Source: Prevotellaceae bacterium (GTDB lineage Bacteria > Bacteroidota > Bacteroidia > Bacteroidales > UBA932). Taken from it: 5,432 bases of DNA. Shown piece after piece: positions 5,328 through 5,432 of the stretch. The position numbers were made by a program, and so were the translations under genes. Where the stretch lies: positions 1 to 5,432 of the forward strand of contig JAISPE010000377.1 in assembly GCA_031275145.1 (NCBI GenBank), in the 5' to 3' direction. Every line of letters begins with the position of its first letter. The first letter of the stretch is position 1. The notes under the pieces were generated by a model. It was not told where the DNA came from. It saw only the letters and a program-made list of their open reading frames with translations, and ran no database searches.

Positions 5328-5432
5328 AATATTCGTTTCGTACCGAAACTGAAAGCGTAATGACGCCTGTCGAAAAATCAGCGATGAAGCAATCCACGAC
5401 CCGTCGTCATTGCGAGGAGCGCAGCGACGAAG
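5317..5432 (+). repeat. Direct repeat copy B (116 bp visible, cut by window end)
   Basis: This is an ungapped match to 346-461 with four transitions in 116 bases. It includes the 48-nt hairpin (5318-5365) and the start of the REP-like palindrome. The copy almost certainly continues past the window. No gene is supported between 5209 and 5432. Confidence 0.9.

Overview
The window looks like chromosome from a member of the Bacteroidota, most likely Bacteroidales. The evidence is a Bacteroidota-type promoter (TTTG ... TACCTTTG) ahead of tatA, start codons preceded by A/T-rich sequence without Shine-Dalgarno motifs, a TatC with the long first periplasmic loop typical of that phylum, an AspRS of the Bacteroidota type, and a minimal Tat pair (TatA + TatC, no TatB). 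This placement comes from protein and promoter character read by eye, not from a database search.

Layout: 1-104 is the 3' end of a plus-strand gene, probably ispE (isoprenoid precursor synthesis), whose stop codon lies in a small AT-rich repeat. 105-615 has no credible gene. It is packed with intergenic repeats: a GACATGTC-centred inverted pair (140-284), then a composite, MITE-like palindromic element (about 284-595) with nested hairpins. 616-1272 is a minus-strand HAD phosphatase of the phosphoglycolate phosphatase type, convergent with ispE. 1273-1408 is a divergent promoter region.

A tight plus-strand run follows, with gaps of 18, 12 and 23 bp: tatA (1409-1582), tatC (1601-2398), aspS (2411-4162), and a single ORF (4186-5208) that joins a Nudix hydrolase to TsaE, the ATPase needed for tRNA t6A37 synthesis. 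This is probably one operon. It combines a minimal twin-arginine protein export system with two translation functions, tRNA-Asp charging and tRNA modification. After it comes a hairpin with a T-run, and then a second copy of the same composite repeat (5258-5432, cut by the window edge).

The genes are housekeeping genes and I see no defence system, phage, transposase or CRISPR array. The two points of most interest are the in-frame Nudix-TsaE fusion and the mosaic repeat family that brackets the phosphatase-tat-aspS-Nudix/TsaE block with nearly identical 116-bp copies.
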